This document shows, in pieces, positions 24,132 through 25,536 of a stretch of 25,536 nt of DNA (positions are counted from its first letter, which is position 1; every line of letters starts with the position of its first letter). Below the pieces are notes generated by a model. It did no database searches. It was not told the origin of the DNA and saw only the letters and a program-made list of their open reading frames with translations. A program made the translations under genes and the position numbers. This DNA comes from JBBPYC01 sp038200275. Its GTDB lineage: Bacteria; Pseudomonadota; Gammaproteobacteria; Burkholderiales; Burkholderiaceae_C. Location of the stretch: the NCBI GenBank assembly GCA_038200275.1, contig JBBPYC010000014.1:1-25536 (forward strand), read 5' to 3'.

Positions 24132-24257
24132 CGCTAACGTTCGAGCTAAGCGGGTGACAACGGTGGGACGCCAGGCCCGCGAGGTGCAAAATATAACGCG
24201 GCGCCTCGCGGGCCTGGCGGCCCGCCGTTGGCGCTCCGCTTGAGCGAGGGGTTAGGC
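24132..24257 (-). repeat. attC site with very long hairpin
   Basis: Cores are GTTAGGC (24251-24257) and CGCTAAC (24132-24138). The arms pair over most of the length: an AAGCGG/CCGCTT block, CAACGG/CCGTTG, and a perfect 16-base inverted repeat at 24169-24184 and 24204-24219 around a 19-base AT-rich loop. On the minus strand the SEFIR gene's TAA stop lies within the first core. About 126 bases, at the long end of known attC sites. Confidence 0.65.
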
Positions 24258-25013
24258 CGCACCTCTTTCGCTGACGAGCCTCTCGACTATATATGCACGA
24301 CCAGCTTCCAAGACCCAAAAGAAGTCCCTCGATCCCCCTGACCTGATGTATTTAGATGCTTCAGCTTGATCCATTGCGTAGTGAAACAGAACCTTTGATG
24401 TTGGCATTGCCGCACGCGCCCACTCTGTCCTCAATATTCCGTCGTCGCCAGAGTTATCATAAATCGATGCAATAGCCTGCATAAACTGGTCGACTGGTTT
24501 GAGTCCAGTTGGCTTTGCCGCCCCTTCTACAGGCTTGAAAGGATCCGATCCAATCGGCGGCTTAATAAACAGCGGAGCATTAAGCAATTCCCGGAGTAAT
24601 TGATCAAATCCAGTTTCATATCTGTCGTCGCTGGAAAGATCAATATACAACTTCGAACCAAGAAAGGTGGGCAGTCGCGCCAATGTTGCTGCCTGTCTTA
24701 TAACGGGGATAACTCGCGACGAGCCGATTTTTTCTAGCAAGTCGGCAGTAACAATCATCTTTTCATAGCCAACACCGCCTACGCCAGCGTTGGCTTTTTC
24801 GACGTATCGTTCGGTGCATACCATTACAATTCGAGTCGATCGAGCGATACCGTGCTCCATAAAATGTGGCAAGTCACCACCCGGTCCCAGATCCCACTGA
24901 TCGAGGATCGAGTCAACACCGCTCTGCCGGAGCCGCGTGGCTAGATTCAAAACCCAATGCTTGTGTTCCTGGGAGTCGTGCGAGTATGAAACGAAAACGG
25001 CAGGTGCGGTCAT
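24252..25013 (-). CDS. SEFIR/TIR-like domain protein (integron cassette gene)
   Basis: 253 aa, soluble. Residues 5-105 read as a bacterial SEFIR domain, a TIR relative: VFVSYSHDSQEHKHWVLNLATRLRQSGVDSILDQWDLGPGGDLPHFMEHGIARSTRIVMVCTERYVEKA, then GGVGYEKMIV and RVIPVIRQ. E84 in GGVGYE is a candidate for the Glu used by TIR NADases; that is inference. Residues 150-253 (KPVDQFMQAIASIYDNSG... SRDFFWVLEAGRAYIVERLV) are not recognised and may be a separate helical domain. Such proteins are common in anti-phage systems. The DNA is less GC-rich than the window, and the gene is flanked by attC sites at 24132-24257 and 25050-25106. Confidence 0.8.
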   Translation of the reverse strand: MTAPAVFVSYSHDSQEHKHWVLNLATRLRQSGVDSILDQWDLGPGGDLPHFMEHGIARSTRIVMVCTERYVEKANAGVGGVGYEKMIVTADLLEKIGSSRVIPVIRQAATLARLPTFLGSKLYIDLSSDDRYETGFDQLLRELLNAPLFIKPPIGSDPFKPVEGAAKPTGLKPVDQFMQAIASIYDNSGDDGILRTEWARAAMPTSKVLFHYAMDQAEASKYIRSGGSRDFFWVLEAGRAYIVERLVSERGAA

Positions 25014-25049
25014 TTGCGTCTGATGGCTGGAGGGAATATGAATTGTGCG

Positions 25050-25106
25050 GCCTAACGGCCAAGTTCAGTGAGCGGCGCAGCCGTCCACTGCAACGCCGAG
25101 TTAGAA
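25050..25106 (-). repeat. attC site upstream of the SEFIR cassette
   Basis: About 57 bases. Cores are GCCTAAC (25050-25056, on the minus strand the 3' GTTAGGC) and GTTAGAA (25100-25106). Between them lie CAGTG/CACTG and CGGC-GCA-GCCG nested hairpins with outer GTT/AAC pairs, the imperfect stem expected of a classic short attC. The SEFIR ATG lies 37 bases past the 3' core on the minus strand. Confidence 0.65.
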
Positions 25107-25294
25107 CCGAGCCAATTACGACGCACGGACTTTACGGCGCTATGAAGATGAAAGCTGCTTGCGCAAGCTGCGCGGGCGCTAGAGCCAGTTTTGATGCCTA
25201 ACCCGCGCTCACCACGCGGAGCGCCCAACTGCTGGCGATTGCGAGAAAGAAGAACGAGCGCAGGATTAACCATTGGGTGAGATTAATACGATAA
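25107..25294 (-). other. Non-coding cassette-like stretch with a further attC core
   Basis: No convincing gene. A GCCTAAC core (25196-25202) followed by GCGCTC/GAGCGC pairing and a second GCCCAAC-type core (25223-25229) suggest the 3' half of another attC. A perfect 12-base palindrome GCTTGCGCAAGC sits at 25156-25167. A 73-codon minus-strand frame (from 25273) reads through attC sequence and looks accidental. Possibly a very small or empty cassette. Confidence 0.4.
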
Positions 25295-25360
25295 GGCTAA
25301 CGGACGTAGTTAAGCGACGGCGCGCGCAGTGGGATCGTTCGCTTGAACGCAGGGTTCTAC
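25295..25360 (-). repeat. Probable attC-like site
   Basis: GGCTAAC (25295-25301) and GTTCTAC (25354-25360) bracket arms with AAGCGA/TCGCTT pairing (25312-25317 and 25337-25344) and a GC-rich centre. Cores deviate from the consensus, but spacing and arm sequence resemble the clear sites nearby. Confidence 0.4.
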
Positions 25361-25473
25361 GTCGTCAGCGCGGCGGACCCTAGGGGAACCAATAGAGAAA
25401 CACGACGTATGGAGAAAAGCAACGCCAGCAAGGCTGCTACGTTCATGCTGCGCCGTATTAGCGTCGTCCGCAT
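25357..25473 (-). CDS. Very short hydrophobic ORF, possible cassette gene or remnant
   Basis: A 38-codon frame (MRTTLIRRSMNVAALLALLFSIRR...) with a basic start and hydrophobic core like a signal sequence. It ends in a TAG within the attC-like core at 25354-25360, as cassette genes often do. The start codon lies in a CATAAGC/GCTTATG inverted repeat (25471-25486). It may be a frameshifted or truncated exported protein. The last 60 bases of the window show nothing else. Confidence 0.22.
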   Translation of the reverse strand: MRTTLIRRSMNVAALLALLFSIRRVSLLVPLGSAALTT

Positions 25474-25536
25474 AAGCAAGCTTATGCCGCGCGCTGGAGG
25501 CGCAGCACAGGCTATCAGATTTGTCGCGTTTTATAA

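Larger units (their letters stand above)
22842..25536 (-). mobile_element. Part of a chromosomal integron gene-cassette array (integrase not in window)
   Basis: All genes here run on the minus strand. They are short and unrelated to the neighbouring metabolism, and the spaces between them hold attC-like sites with RYYYAAC/GTTRRRY cores around complementary arms. The clearest sites are at 24132-24257 and 25050-25106. Cassette genes end inside or just before the 5' core of the next attC and begin within about 40 bases after its 3' core, the usual cassette grammar. Several stretches (for example the SEFIR gene) are visibly less GC-rich than the rest of the window. With genes reading leftwards, intI and attI are expected beyond base 25536. 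The array seems to end near 22842, shortly after bktB. Confidence 0.6.

Noticed and set aside
25052..25273. 73-codon minus-strand frame as a cassette gene
   Set aside because: It crosses two attC-like cores and a palindrome and has no Shine-Dalgarno or recognisable fold.
22774..25536. CRISPR array as an explanation for the palindromic repeats
   Set aside because: The palindromes differ in length and sequence, are irregularly spaced and separated by genes; there are no uniform repeats or spacers.

Overview
The window is high-GC chromosomal DNA with the gene content of a betaproteobacterium, most likely Burkholderiales and Comamonadaceae-like. The evidence is a paaABCDE ring-epoxidase operon with a TetR regulator, a BktB-type thiolase, a class I PPK2, a LIV-type ABC transporter with a fused permease/ATPase, and a dispersed intergenic repeat of a kind I associate with this order. 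That placement is inference; there is no rRNA or marker gene here.

Layout on the + strand, 1-11436: the 3' part of paaK (phenylacetate-CoA ligase), then paaA-paaB-paaC-paaD-paaE (phenylacetyl-CoA 1,2-epoxidase) and a TetR regulator. An amino-acid/aromatic-acid-type ABC uptake system follows: a periplasmic binding protein, a LivH permease, a LivM-LivG fusion and LivF. Then comes rluA, translationally coupled to livF. Genes overlap by a few bases through most of this stretch. PaaK makes phenylacetyl-CoA, PaaABCE epoxidises its ring, PaaD probably helps mature Fe-S or metal centres, and the TetR gene may control the block.

11437-14162: a minus-strand cluster. It holds an orphan Xre/MbcA/ParS-type antitoxin-like protein with repeated operator-like motifs at its start, a short unrecognised ORF, guanine deaminase (guaD), and the remains of a LysR regulator with a large internal deletion. 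14163-19124: xdhA-xdhB-xdhC, xanthine dehydrogenase and its cofactor chaperone. guaD and xdhABC form a guanine to xanthine to urate module, and the decayed LysR gene sits where its divergent regulator would be. 19313-22773: an SDR oxidoreductase, a tandem dispersed repeat, ppk2 (minus) and bktB (plus).

22774-25536 differs clearly in character, with lower GC in places, small minus-strand genes and long imperfect palindromes. I read it as part of a chromosomal integron cassette array. Cassette genes run on the minus strand, and attC-like sites (cores GTTRRRY/RYYYAAC around foldable arms) sit between them. The cassettes carry a SEFIR/TIR-like protein, a winged-helix regulator paired with a UPF0158 protein, and a CopG/BrnA-like antitoxin without a visible toxin. 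No integrase is in the window; the orientation predicts it lies beyond the right edge. This array is the most promising place for a new system, with the SEFIR cassette as a candidate defence gene.
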